Below, in pieces: positions 57,360-64,000 of a stretch of DNA of 64,000 nt; the stretch's first letter is position 1; each line of letters begins with the position of its first letter. The stretch lies in NCBI RefSeq assembly GCF_017876795.1, contig NZ_JAGIOR010000007.1, positions 62,001 through 126,000 of the forward strand, read 5' to 3'. The position numbers and the translations under genes were made by a program. The stretch is from Rhizobium leguminosarum. Lineage in GTDB: Bacteria > Pseudomonadota > Alphaproteobacteria > Rhizobiales > Rhizobiaceae. The notes under the pieces were generated by a model that saw nothing but the letters and a program-made list of their open reading frames with translations, searched no databases and was not told where the DNA came from.

Positions 57360-57647
57360 ATGGATCATTTTGTCCAATCGTATTCCATCCCGGCCGCCCC
57401 TTCCCCAAAGCGCCGCACGCCAGCGCGTGAGTGGCTCGGCCGCAACCTTCTCACCAACCCACTCCAAGCAGCTGGCACGTTGATCGGACTGTATCTGGCT
57501 TTCCACCTTGTCTGGACGATCATCGATTTTACAGTGCTGGACGCTGTATGGAGCGGAGCCGACCGTACGGCCTGTTCCGCCGCCGATGTTGGTTTGGGTG
57601 CCTGCTGGCCCTTCGTAAAGGAGAAGTTCGGTCAGTTCATGTACGGC
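57360..57647 (+). pseudogene. aapM: Amino-acid ABC permease AapM, only the N-terminal quarter
   Basis: The first 96 residues match AapM/BztC: WLGRNLLTNPLQAAGTLIGL, the first membrane helix, DAVWSGADRTACSA and FVKEKFGQFMYG. Family members are about 380 residues. Directly after MYG the DNA changes to the C-terminal part of a PLP lyase in another frame. The rest of the permease and the ATPase gene aapP are absent, so the transporter encoded here cannot be complete. Confidence 0.85.
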
Positions 57648-58021
57648 TCGCGCGAATGCTTGAAGCACACCAGGCTGTCGCTTGGGTAAGCTATCCATTC
57701 CTGGATTCTCATCCGGGCAAGGCGATTGCTCAAAAGCAGATGTCCAACGGTTCTGGAATGCTCGCTTTTGGACTGAAGTCAGGCTTCGACGGCGCACGAA
57801 AGATTTTTGACCGGTTCCAACTCCTGACACGCGCGGTCAGTCTGGGTGACACCGACAGCTTGATTTATCATCCTGCCAGTATCATGCGCGCACGGCAAGC
57901 CATCCGCAAGGATGCCCATCTGGTCGATGGCGTCGGTGAGGATCTTATTCGCCTCTCGGTTGGATTGGAGACCGTCGATGATATCGTCGCTGATCTGCAG
58001 CAAGCGCTAGCAGCGGTATGA
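57646..58021 (+). pseudogene. Methionine gamma-lyase-like PLP enzyme, C-terminal third
   Basis: In the frame ending at 58021 the sequence LARMLEAHQAVAWVSYPFLD, SHPGKAIAQKQMSNGSGMLA, LLTRAVSLGDTDSLIYHPAS and LIRLSVGLETVDDIVADLQQ matches the C-terminal domain of Cys/Met-metabolism PLP enzymes, closest by eye to methionine gamma-lyases. The PLP-binding Lys and the large domain are gone. A full enzyme would turn methionine into 2-oxobutyrate, methanethiol and ammonia. Deletion joined it to aapM. Confidence 0.75.
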
Positions 58022-58235
58022 ATTGCAGCAACACAATTTCTGAGCTGCTATCATGTGGGGAGCTGGCCAACCCGCGACAAGTGGATAAGAAGGCGCTCAT
58101 ACGAGCGCCTTAGTGTGGATGGCCGCCGAGACAGGCTCTCACGTCGCATGTCATATGCGATCCTATGATTTCCAGGGTGGTGTGCCCGCGGTGCGAAATT
58201 CGCGTGCTAACCGTGGCGCGCTACGCATTTAGAAA

Positions 58236-58370
58236 TCATTTATTGAGCGCGTCCTTCAGTGCCTTGGCCGCTGTGAATGTCAGCTTGCGGCCCGCTGCAA
58301 CTTTGATCGTTTCACCCGTTGCAGGGTTTCGAGCCTCGCGCTCGGGGATATCTTTGGTCACACGAGGTTC
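58236..58370 (-). pseudogene. HU-type DNA-binding protein fragment
   Basis: The minus strand reads VTKDIPEREARNPATGETIK then VAAGRKLTFTAAKALKDALN and a stop at 58236. This is the C-terminal half of an HU-family protein (RNPATGE DNA-binding arm, TAAKALKDALN helix). The N-terminal dimerisation helices and start are missing. Confidence 0.7.
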
Positions 58371-58558
58371 TTCGCATGCGCGCCGACGAGCAGATCGTCT
58401 TCACCGCCGGCAATGCACCACTACGATGCGGGCGCGCGATCTGGTTCCGCCGACCGGATATGAAGGCGTGCGTCGGAGAAAACAGGTTTCAACAGCAAGG
58501 CGCGTCTGCCGAGGTCCCGGCTTCGCCCGAACCGAATTGATCGCGAGAGGATCGTTCA

Positions 58559-58756
58559 ATGCGATATTGGGAAGCGTGTGAGGCGCAAGTTTCGGCTGAA
58601 GATGCGATCGAGGAATGCCGCATCCACGACGTGGCGGCTGCGGTCCGCGACGACGACAAGGCACTGGTCGATGAAGGCACCGGCGAGGTCATTGCTCATG
58701 CAGACGAGGAGGGAGAATATTATGGCGCGGATATCCTCGGCTATCTCGGATACTGA
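58559..58756 (+). CDS. Small acidic protein, unknown
   Basis: 65 residues, MRYWEACEAQVSAEDAIEEC then acidic to ADEEGEYYGADILGYLGY. A GAGAGGA site stands before the ATG at 58559. Very acidic with two Cys. No family recognised. Its end overlaps a possible start (58722) of the following WGR protein. Confidence 0.5.
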   Translation: MRYWEACEAQVSAEDAIEECRIHDVAAAVRDDDKALVDEGTGEVIAHADEEGEYYGADILGYLGY

Positions 58757-58964
58757 TCAACTCCTCCGCGCCCGCGAGAGGATCGTGACCCGAATGGGCG
58801 CAGACCGCTTGCGGGCTTCGTTCGCCGTGGCGAATAGAGCCGTACGCCGAAGGCGGATCGCCCAAGCCCTAACGTTTCGAACGCTTCACCAGATTGAATC
58901 AATCATGCCGATCCGATTCAAATTTGTCGTTGGACCGCTGACTCAGCGCGCGCGATTCTTAGTC

Positions 58965-59249
58965 ATGATCGCTCAGCCCTACCAACTCTATGTCGAACGC
59001 ACGGACCGCGCCAAGAACATGGCCCGGTTCTATTCGATGTCGATAGATGCCAACCTGTTCGGAGAGCTCTGCCTCACACGGCGTTGGGGCAGGATCGGCG
59101 CCAAAGGCCAGACCTTGATCCACCATTTCGAGCGGGAGCAGGATGCCGTTGCTCTCTTCCTGGACCTGACCCGACAGAAGCGGGCTCGAGGTTATCGAAC
59201 CATGTCATCAGCGCCCACGAATCTGATAGCTGGGCTCATTCAAACGTAA
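58965..59249 (+). CDS. WGR-domain protein
   Basis: At least 94 residues. LYVERTDRAKNMARFYSMSI, LFGELCLTRRWGRIGAKGQT and the following HHFEREQDAVALF form a WGR domain, the Trp-Gly-Arg module that binds nucleic acids in PARPs and in bacterial plasmid proteins. The domain begins about five residues after ATG 58965. The frame is open back to ATG 58722, which has an excellent AGGAGG site and would add 81 basic residues, so the start is undecided. Confidence 0.75.
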   Translation: MIAQPYQLYVERTDRAKNMARFYSMSIDANLFGELCLTRRWGRIGAKGQTLIHHFEREQDAVALFLDLTRQKRARGYRTMSSAPTNLIAGLIQT

Positions 59250-59268
59250 CCAAGCTTGAGACAATCCG

Positions 59269-59991
59269 ATGAAACGAACCCTGAGCGGCGTCACCTCTGT
59301 CGCAATCATTCTCAATGCAATATCGCTTGTTTCTTCGGCCGAAGCAGCGCAGCTTACCGTCACCACGAGGTTCGCAAAGTGCTCTTCCAGCATCCGGAAA
59401 AACTGTGTTGTCGACGGTGACACGCTCTGGATCAACGGGCAGAAAGTAAGGGTGGCCGACATCGATGCACCTGAGATCGGCACACCGAAATGCGCGTCGG
59501 AGCTTTCGCTCGGCAACAGGGCAACAGACCGTTTGATCGAGCTCGTGAACGCAGGGCCGTTCCAGCTGCAGGCGTGGCCCGGACGAGACGAAGACAGGTA
59601 TGGTCGCAAGCTTCGGGTCTTGGCCCGAAACGGCCACAGCCTTGGCGACATTTTGGTCTCAGAAGGTCTGGCCCGGACCTGGTCAGGATGGGCGCGGGTT
59701 CCAGTCGGTCTCGAAGTTCACTTCGATCTCGACGAAGAACGGGATCTTGATCGCGACCTTCAGGCCGAGTTTCCCTTTGCGGAAGAAGTGACAAACGATC
59801 TTGCCGAGAGTGCGAAGACGGCGGCCGGTGGCAGTGAGGAACTTGGCGAGCTGTTGCATGATGGATCTCCTGTGATTGCGTTTCATCGCGGTGATGAGAT
59901 TGCGGAGCGGGAAGGAGTGCTGCACCGGGACGGCCGAAGCGCAGCGGAGGACCCGAGGGCGACTGAATTTTGTCTCGCGAGGAAGCCGTAG
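59269..59991 (+). CDS. Thermonuclease (SNase)-like secreted protein, altered C-terminus
   Basis: Signal peptide MKRTLSGVTSVAIILNAISL...SSAEAA, then the SNase OB fold: NCVVDGDTLWINGQKVRVAD (active-site Asp), IDAPEIGTPKC, GRDEDRYGRKLRVLARNG (Arg) and GLARTW. Family members end soon after GLARTW. Here the frame runs on for about 100 residues that are antisense to a small minus-strand gene (59683-59859), so the tail after about residue 138 is not native. The start is ATG 59269. Confidence 0.78.
   Translation: MKRTLSGVTSVAIILNAISLVSSAEAAQLTVTTRFAKCSSSIRKNCVVDGDTLWINGQKVRVADIDAPEIGTPKCASELSLGNRATDRLIELVNAGPFQLQAWPGRDEDRYGRKLRVLARNGHSLGDILVSEGLARTWSGWARVPVGLEVHFDLDEERDLDRDLQAEFPFAEEVTNDLAESAKTAAGGSEELGELLHDGSPVIAFHRGDEIAEREGVLHRDGRSAAEDPRATEFCLARKP
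59683..59859 (-). CDS. Small basic protein, unknown
   Basis: 58 residues: MQQLAKFLTATGRRLRTLGK and then IKIPFFVEIEVNFETDWNP. An AGGAGA ribosome site 6 bases ahead of the ATG at 59859 supports it over the overlapping plus-strand frame. A basic helix followed by beta strands; no family recognised. It overlaps the end of the SNase reading frame antisense. Confidence 0.55.
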   Translation of the reverse strand: MQQLAKFLTATGRRLRTLGKIVCHFFRKGKLGLKVAIKIPFFVEIEVNFETDWNPRPS

Positions 59992-60118
59992 GCGGGGAAA
60001 ATTCTGTCGGCATCAGGTTGCGGCAGGACGATCGATCCGCACCATCCCTGATGTCGATGAAATGAGATCGCAGGAGAACTGCGATAGCCGGAAATTGCAC
60101 GGCGGTGTCGGTCGTCCC

Positions 60119-60289
60119 TCAGTACGGAGGCTCCCGATCGACGGTCTTGACCTGCAGGTGGACGGCCGCCGCACGCTCTGCCTGGGCGACCTCCAGCTCG
60201 GTCTGGATCTGGCGACGCTCGCCAGCGTCGCATGCGTTACGGAGCTCGGCCCGCAGTTCCTCGATCTGGATCTCAATGTCGTAGGTCAT
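60119..60289 (-). CDS. Small coiled-coil protein, unknown
   Basis: 56 residues, MTYDIEIQIEELRAELRNAC then DAGERRQIQTELEVAQAERA. Heptad-like charge pattern over most of its length predicts a coiled coil. AAGGAG lies 8 bases before the ATG at 60289. The gene is in the plasmid block with two other small minus-strand genes; no function assigned. Confidence 0.6.
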   Translation of the reverse strand: MTYDIEIQIEELRAELRNACDAGERRQIQTELEVAQAERAAAVHLQVKTVDREPPY

Positions 60290-60598
60290 CGTCTGATCTC
60301 CTTGTGTGTGAAAGACGATGACAGCGGCCGGGAGTGGATGGCGGGGTCAGGGATCGCGTCAGCGACCGGCAACGGCGGGGAGTGGGGGAGCCGATTTTCG
60401 GAGGGTGCCGCAGGCGGCTGGAGAAAATTGGGGGAACCGCTCATCCTTGAGGCCGGCATGCGCGAGCGGCACACTGCCGGTTTCTGAGCAGCTATCCCTC
60501 CCTCTCGCATGCCACCAGAAAAAGCCGGACCAGGCCTGATCCGGCTTTAGATCTTCGCCGAAGAGAGGATCCCGCCCTCACGGGCGGGGCCGGACTTC
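60290..60598. other. GC-rich leader with a terminator hairpin
   Basis: About 310 bases between the small coiled-coil gene and a DUF736 remnant. It holds the leader of the former and, at 60520-60548, AAAGCCGGA pairing with TCCGGCTTT over a 10-nt loop followed by AG. The hairpin is placed to end transcription of the minus-strand DUF736 gene. No coding sequence is supported. Confidence 0.5.
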
Positions 60599-60767
60599 TT
60601 AGTCCCGGTTCGGGCGGGACCAGATCAGCTGGTAGCCATCTTCGCCTTCGATGGAGATCAGGTTGGCGAAGATCGGAGCAGGGAAGCTCGGATCGTCGAG
60701 CTTGAGGACGAGATAGTCGCGTCCGGTCTGCTCCGAGTGCTTCTGCCAGGCGGCGCCGAGTTCGACG
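60599..60767 (-). pseudogene. DUF736 protein, C-terminal fragment
   Basis: The minus strand encodes [40 protein letters not shown] and [16 protein letters not shown] to a stop at 60599. This is the last 55 residues of a DUF736 protein, a small family of rhizobial plasmids. The first half is missing: the sequence ends exactly at the palindrome 60768-60787. Confidence 0.8.
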
Positions 60768-60787
60768 TTATGCGGTGCACCGCATAA
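60768..60787. repeat. Perfect 20-bp palindrome at a gene truncation
   Basis: TTATGCGGTGCACCGCATAA. It stands precisely where the DUF736 gene is cut and shares the TTATGCGG/CCGCATAA core with the inverted pair at 60810-60878. Confidence 0.85.
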
Positions 60788-60809
60788 TGTTGATTATGTA
60801 GAGAGCGGC

Positions 60810-60878
60810 ATTATGCGGAGTTTCGGTCGCTGAAGGCTGCTTTTGCCGGTGTTTGGGGTGGACTTTACTCCGCATAAT
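60810..60878. repeat. 12-bp inverted repeat pair upstream of the primase-helicase
   Basis: ATTATGCGGAGT (60810-60821) and ACTCCGCATAAT (60867-60878) are exact reverse complements 45 bases apart. With the nearby palindrome they give four TTATGCGG-type half-sites in 110 bp, a pattern suited to a recombinase or replication-protein binding region. Confidence 0.8.
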
Positions 60879-60979
60879 CCCGGAGCCTTCTGTGCCGCTG
60901 AGATGGATAGTGCGTCTTAAAATGCAGACGTCTTTGGCCTATGCTGATCCCGACGATCATTTAGGCGAAAGCTGAAAAG

Positions 60980-63421
60980 TTGGCTGAAAAGAATGATTCT
61001 TGGGAGAACATTGCGCGCATTCGACGGCGGTTAGCCGATCTGAATGACGAGCGGATGGCGCTTGAGCGTGAACTCGAATCGTTTGAGCAACAGCTGATTT
61101 CCGATAGCCAGGTTGCCGCCGAGAAGCTTACCTTCGCCGATGCTCCTGTCACCAACAGCTCACCGTCGATGGAGAAGGTGGAGTTATTCCGGCAGCTGTT
61201 TGCCGGGCGCCCCGATGTCTTTCCGGTGCGATGGGAAAATGGAAAGGATGGACGCACCGGCTATTCGCCATCCTGTTCCAACGAGTGGGCGAAAGGAATC
61301 TGCGGCAAGCCGAAGGTGAAATGTGGGGACTGCCCGCATCAGGCGTTCATCCCGTATTCCGAGGATATCATCGAAAGGCACCTTCGTGGCGGCGATACCC
61401 GTTCAAGCGACTTTGTTGCCGGCGTATATCCATTGCTGCAAGACGAAACATGCTGGTTCCTTGCTGCCGACTTCGACAAGGACACCTGGGCGGACGATAC
61501 CAGAGCGTTGTTGGCAACCTGTCATGCCAAAGGGATTGCCGCAGCCCTCGAACGATCGAGGTCGGGAAACGGCGGCCATGTCTGGATATTTTTCTCCGAA
61601 CCTGTTCCCGCGAAGGTCGCCCGACAACTTGGGGCCGCACTGATCACAGAGACGATGGAGAACCGCCCCGAGATTGGCTTCTCGTCTTATGATCGTTTCT
61701 TTCCCAATCAGGATACCATGCCAATTGGCGGCTTCGGCAATCTGATCGCGCTTCCCCTGCAAAGGAAAGCCCGTGAAAATGGAAACAGCGTTTTTGTCGA
61801 TGGCGACCTGCAGCCCTACGATGACCAGTGGGCATACCTGTCGTCTTTACCCAGGTTGTCGGCGGACGAAGTCTTCAGGATCGCCGACGAAGCCGAACTG
61901 GCGGGACGGGTCCTGGGCGTCCGGATGCCAGTCGATGACGAACATGCCGATGAGCCGTGGAAGATGTTGCCGTCACGTCGTAGCGAGCCGCGGCGAATTG
62001 AGGCTGCGATCCCGAAAAGCATCAAGGTCGTGATCGCCGATCAGGTTTACATCGATAGGACCGAGCTTCCGTCCGCGCTGATCGCCCAGTTCGTGCGACT
62101 GGCAGCATTCCAGAACCCGGAATTCTATCGTGCCCAAGCAATGCGATTGCCGACATTCGGTAAGCCGCGGATCATCTCATGTGCCGAACTTCACCCACGC
62201 CATGTCGCTCTGCCACGAGGCTGTCTCGACGAAACAGTTGAACTCATCAAGAACCATGGCGCGACCGCCATTTTGGAGGATCTCCGCAAAGATGGAGAGG
62301 CTCTACCCGCCGGAGTCTCGTTCCAAGGGGAACTGCGACGGCCACAATCGCGGGCCTTTGATACTCTTGTCGCCAACGATGCCGGCGTGCTCGCCGCCAC
62401 GACCGCCTTCGGCAAGACAGTTGTCGCAGCTGCACTCATAGCACATCGAAGCCGCAACACGCTGGTTCTTGTTCACCGCCGGGAGCTTCTCACCCAATGG
62501 GTAGAGCGTCTGAGTTCCTTCTTGAGTATCGACCCAAAGCAGATCGGCATCATCGGTGGCGGGAAAAGGAAGCCAACAGGGATCGTCGATGTGGCGCTGA
62601 TCCAAAGCCTGGTTCGGAATGGCGAGGTCGATGACATCGTGGGAAATTACGGTCATCTGATTGTCGACGAGTGCCACCATCTGTCCGCTGCAAGTTTTGA
62701 ACTTGTCGCTCGCAGATCAAAGGCGCGATATGTGGTTGGCCTATCAGCGACGGTCGCCCGAAAGGACGGCCATCATCCGATCATCTTCATGCAATGCGGC
62801 CCCGTCCGCCATCGGGTCGATGCGAGAGTTCAAGCTGCCGAGCGTGGTATTCGCCACCGTGCCCGCGACCGCTCGACGAAGTTTGAGTTACCAACGTCAC
62901 TTGTCTCGGCCGAGCGCCCGTCAATGCCCGCGATCTATGCGGCCCTTGCGCAGGACCAAGGCCGAAACGACCTGATATTCGATGACGTGTTGAAATCCCT
63001 CGAGGCCAAACGTTCGCCCATCCTGCTGACGGAGCGTAAGGATCACCTCGATTATCTGCAGCAGAAGTTCGAGCCGTTCGTGAAAAATCTAGTGGTGCTG
63101 CGCGGTGGCATGTCGGCGAAGGATCGCAAGCAAGCCAACACGGCGCTGAATGTCGCAGACGATGATGAGCGCCTGATCCTTGCGATAGGCCGCTATATCG
63201 GGGAAGGCTTCGATGACGCCCGGCTCGACACGTTGTTCCTGACCATGCCGATCGCCTGGAAAGGAACTTTGGCGCAATATGTCGGACGTCTGCATCGTCA
63301 GCATGATGGTAAGAAAGACGTCTTGGTCATCGATTATGTCGACAGCACCGTTCCGGTGCTGGCCCGGATGGCCGCAAAGCGACGACTGGGGTATCGCGCG
63401 CTGGGTTATGTGATCGAGTGA
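60980..63421 (+). CDS. TOTE-type primase-helicase
   Basis: 813 residues from TTG at 60980. A coiled coil (1-45) leads into an archaeo-eukaryotic primase domain: CSNEWAKGICGKPKVKCGDC zinc knuckle, WFLAADFDKDTW (DxD catalytic pair) and RSGNGGHVWIFF (third motif). An SF2 helicase follows: ATTAFGKTVVAAAL (Walker A), LIVDECHH (motif II), VGLSAT (III) and QYVGRLHRQHDGK (VI). This fusion is known from TOTE conflict systems and mobile elements, where it may replicate the element or act in defence. No ribosome site is clear, so the start is uncertain. Confidence 0.85.
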   Translation: MAEKNDSWENIARIRRRLADLNDERMALERELESFEQQLISDSQVAAEKLTFADAPVTNSSPSMEKVELFRQLFAGRPDVFPVRWENGKDGRTGYSPSCSNEWAKGICGKPKVKCGDCPHQAFIPYSEDIIERHLRGGDTRSSDFVAGVYPLLQDETCWFLAADFDKDTWADDTRALLATCHAKGIAAALERSRSGNGGHVWIFFSEPVPAKVARQLGAALITETMENRPEIGFSSYDRFFPNQDTMPIGGFGNLIALPLQRKARENGNSVFVDGDLQPYDDQWAYLSSLPRLSADEVFRIADEAELAGRVLGVRMPVDDEHADEPWKMLPSRRSEPRRIEAAIPKSIKVVIADQVYIDRTELPSALIAQFVRLAAFQNPEFYRAQAMRLPTFGKPRIISCAELHPRHVALPRGCLDETVELIKNHGATAILEDLRKDGEALPAGVSFQGELRRPQSRAFDTLVANDAGVLAATTAFGKTVVAAALIAHRSRNTLVLVHRRELLTQWVERLSSFLSIDPKQIGIIGGGKRKPTGIVDVALIQSLVRNGEVDDIVGNYGHLIVDECHHLSAASFELVARRSKARYVVGLSATVARKDGHHPIIFMQCGPVRHRVDARVQAAERGIRHRARDRSTKFELPTSLVSAERPSMPAIYAALAQDQGRNDLIFDDVLKSLEAKRSPILLTERKDHLDYLQQKFEPFVKNLVVLRGGMSAKDRKQANTALNVADDDERLILAIGRYIGEGFDDARLDTLFLTMPIAWKGTLAQYVGRLHRQHDGKKDVLVIDYVDSTVPVLARMAAKRRLGYRALGYVIE

Positions 63422-63457
63422 TGGCGCCCCGCTGTGAGCGGAGCGCCATGGTGCTGG

Positions 63458-63763
63458 TCAGCGTGACCAGATGAGCTTGTGCTCGCCTTTGTCGCCCTGG
63501 ACGAGGGAGGCATATACCGGAGCCGTGAAGGACGGATCGTCGAGCTTGAGCGAGAGGTATTCGGCGCCGGTTTCCCGGGCGGTCCGGCTCCAGCCGGCTC
63601 CGAACTCGACACCCGTTGCTGTGACCCGGAAGTCCGGGGCGCGATCGTTGTCGCGGTCGCAGGGTTTGATGGATGCCTTGACGTTGAGGGTGAGGGTCTT
63701 GATGGTGCCGTTGTAGGCGCCAGACCAGCCGAGATGAGAGTCCGTATCGGGGCTTCGCGGCAT
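63458..63763 (-). CDS. DUF736-family protein
   Basis: 101 residues. GTIKTLTLNVKASIKPCDRD, VEFGAGWSRTARETGAEYLS and [18 protein letters not shown] follow the DUF736 pattern, ending LIWSR. The first 15 residues differ from the usual start, so the N-terminus may be shortened or altered. It converges with the primase-helicase gene, 36 bases away. Function unknown. Confidence 0.75.
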   Translation of the reverse strand: MPRSPDTDSHLGWSGAYNGTIKTLTLNVKASIKPCDRDNDRAPDFRVTATGVEFGAGWSRTARETGAEYLSLKLDDPSFTAPVYASLVQGDKGEHKLIWSR

Positions 63764-64000
63764 TGTCGGCCGAGAACGACATGGATGATCGCCTCATCAT
63801 CAGCACGAACACCGCTGTCGCAGCGTCATCGCCCCTACCGATGTCATTGCCATCATCTTGAGGACCAGCAGCAAGACACGTGGGCCTGTGAGGCCAAACT
63901 CGCCGTGCCGATAACGGACGAGCTGCATACCGACTGCTGGAATGGACTTCAAACCTCCGATTTGTTCAACACGCCGGACTTCTCCGGCACCGACAAGCAA
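63764..64000. other. Right edge, no gene assigned
   Basis: Both a plus-strand frame (open to the edge, with ACEAKLAVPITDELHTDCWN) and a minus-strand frame (open from the edge, with a hydrophobic GPRVLLLVLKMMAMTSVG) exist. Neither has a recognised family or ribosome site in view, so no call is made. Confidence 0.3.

Overview
The window looks like part of a large accessory plasmid or other secondary replicon of a rhizobial alphaproteobacterium (Rhizobiaceae or a close relative). The reasons are the high GC content, a rhizobial-style plasmid block (ArdC-like antirestriction protein, a large ParB-type protein, a giant methylase-helicase, Toprim, WGR and DUF736 proteins), a DUF1127 gene followed by CCTCCTCCC-loop small RNAs, an imuA-imuB-dnaE2 mutasome with an alphaproteobacterial LexA box, and PmtA/AapJQM-type genes. 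No rRNA, no convincing tRNA, no repABC and no CRISPR array were seen.

Layout. 0-4.4 kb: the C-terminal half of an M16 peptidase (open at the window edge), two thioredoxin-fold proteins and a HemW-like radical SAM protein. 4.4-9 kb: decayed mobile DNA, namely an N-truncated IS91-type transposase with its tyrosine recombinase and an IS21 element whose istA is cut and joined to a cut vsr gene. 9-11.2 kb: a PIN-like protein and an HNH-like protein of defence-island appearance. 11.7-13.4 kb: a DnaQ-like exonuclease, DUF1127 and four tandem CCTCCTCCC-loop hairpins. 13.4-21.1 kb: DNA-damage tolerance genes (dinB with an SRAP protein on the minus strand; imuA-imuB-dnaE2 behind a LexA box on the plus strand). 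21.1-25.6 kb: a divergent PIN/HTH toxin-antitoxin-like pair, an IS6-type element and a 5'-truncated group II intron. 25.6-39 kb: plasmid-maintenance block, including a 4.9-kb methylase-helicase gene whose 5' end carries a small inverted segment. 39.3-40.5 kb: frameshifted pmtA and intact panD.

40.5-58 kb is a coherent catabolic block. One strand carries MOSC, ferredoxin-type reductase, pccB, pccA, methylmalonyl-CoA mutase, aceE, aceF and lpdA in a row. Divergent from it are an XRE-cupin regulator and an AapJ/AapQ/AapM-type amino-acid ABC transporter. The last permease is fused by deletion to the C-terminus of a methionine gamma-lyase-like PLP enzyme. Together these enzymes fit uptake of methionine (or a similar amino acid), cleavage to 2-oxobutyrate, oxidation to propionyl-CoA by the AceEF-Lpd complex, and conversion through PccAB and mutase to succinyl-CoA. 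Two copies of a TGACA-N5-TGTCA palindrome lie over the promoter regions flanking the regulator gene.

58-64 kb returns to plasmid/mobile DNA: an HU fragment, small acidic and WGR proteins, a thermonuclease, a truncated DUF736 gene ending at a 20-bp palindrome, a TOTE-type primase-helicase, and a second DUF736 gene. Assignments rest on reading the sequence and recalled family features; no database search was run.
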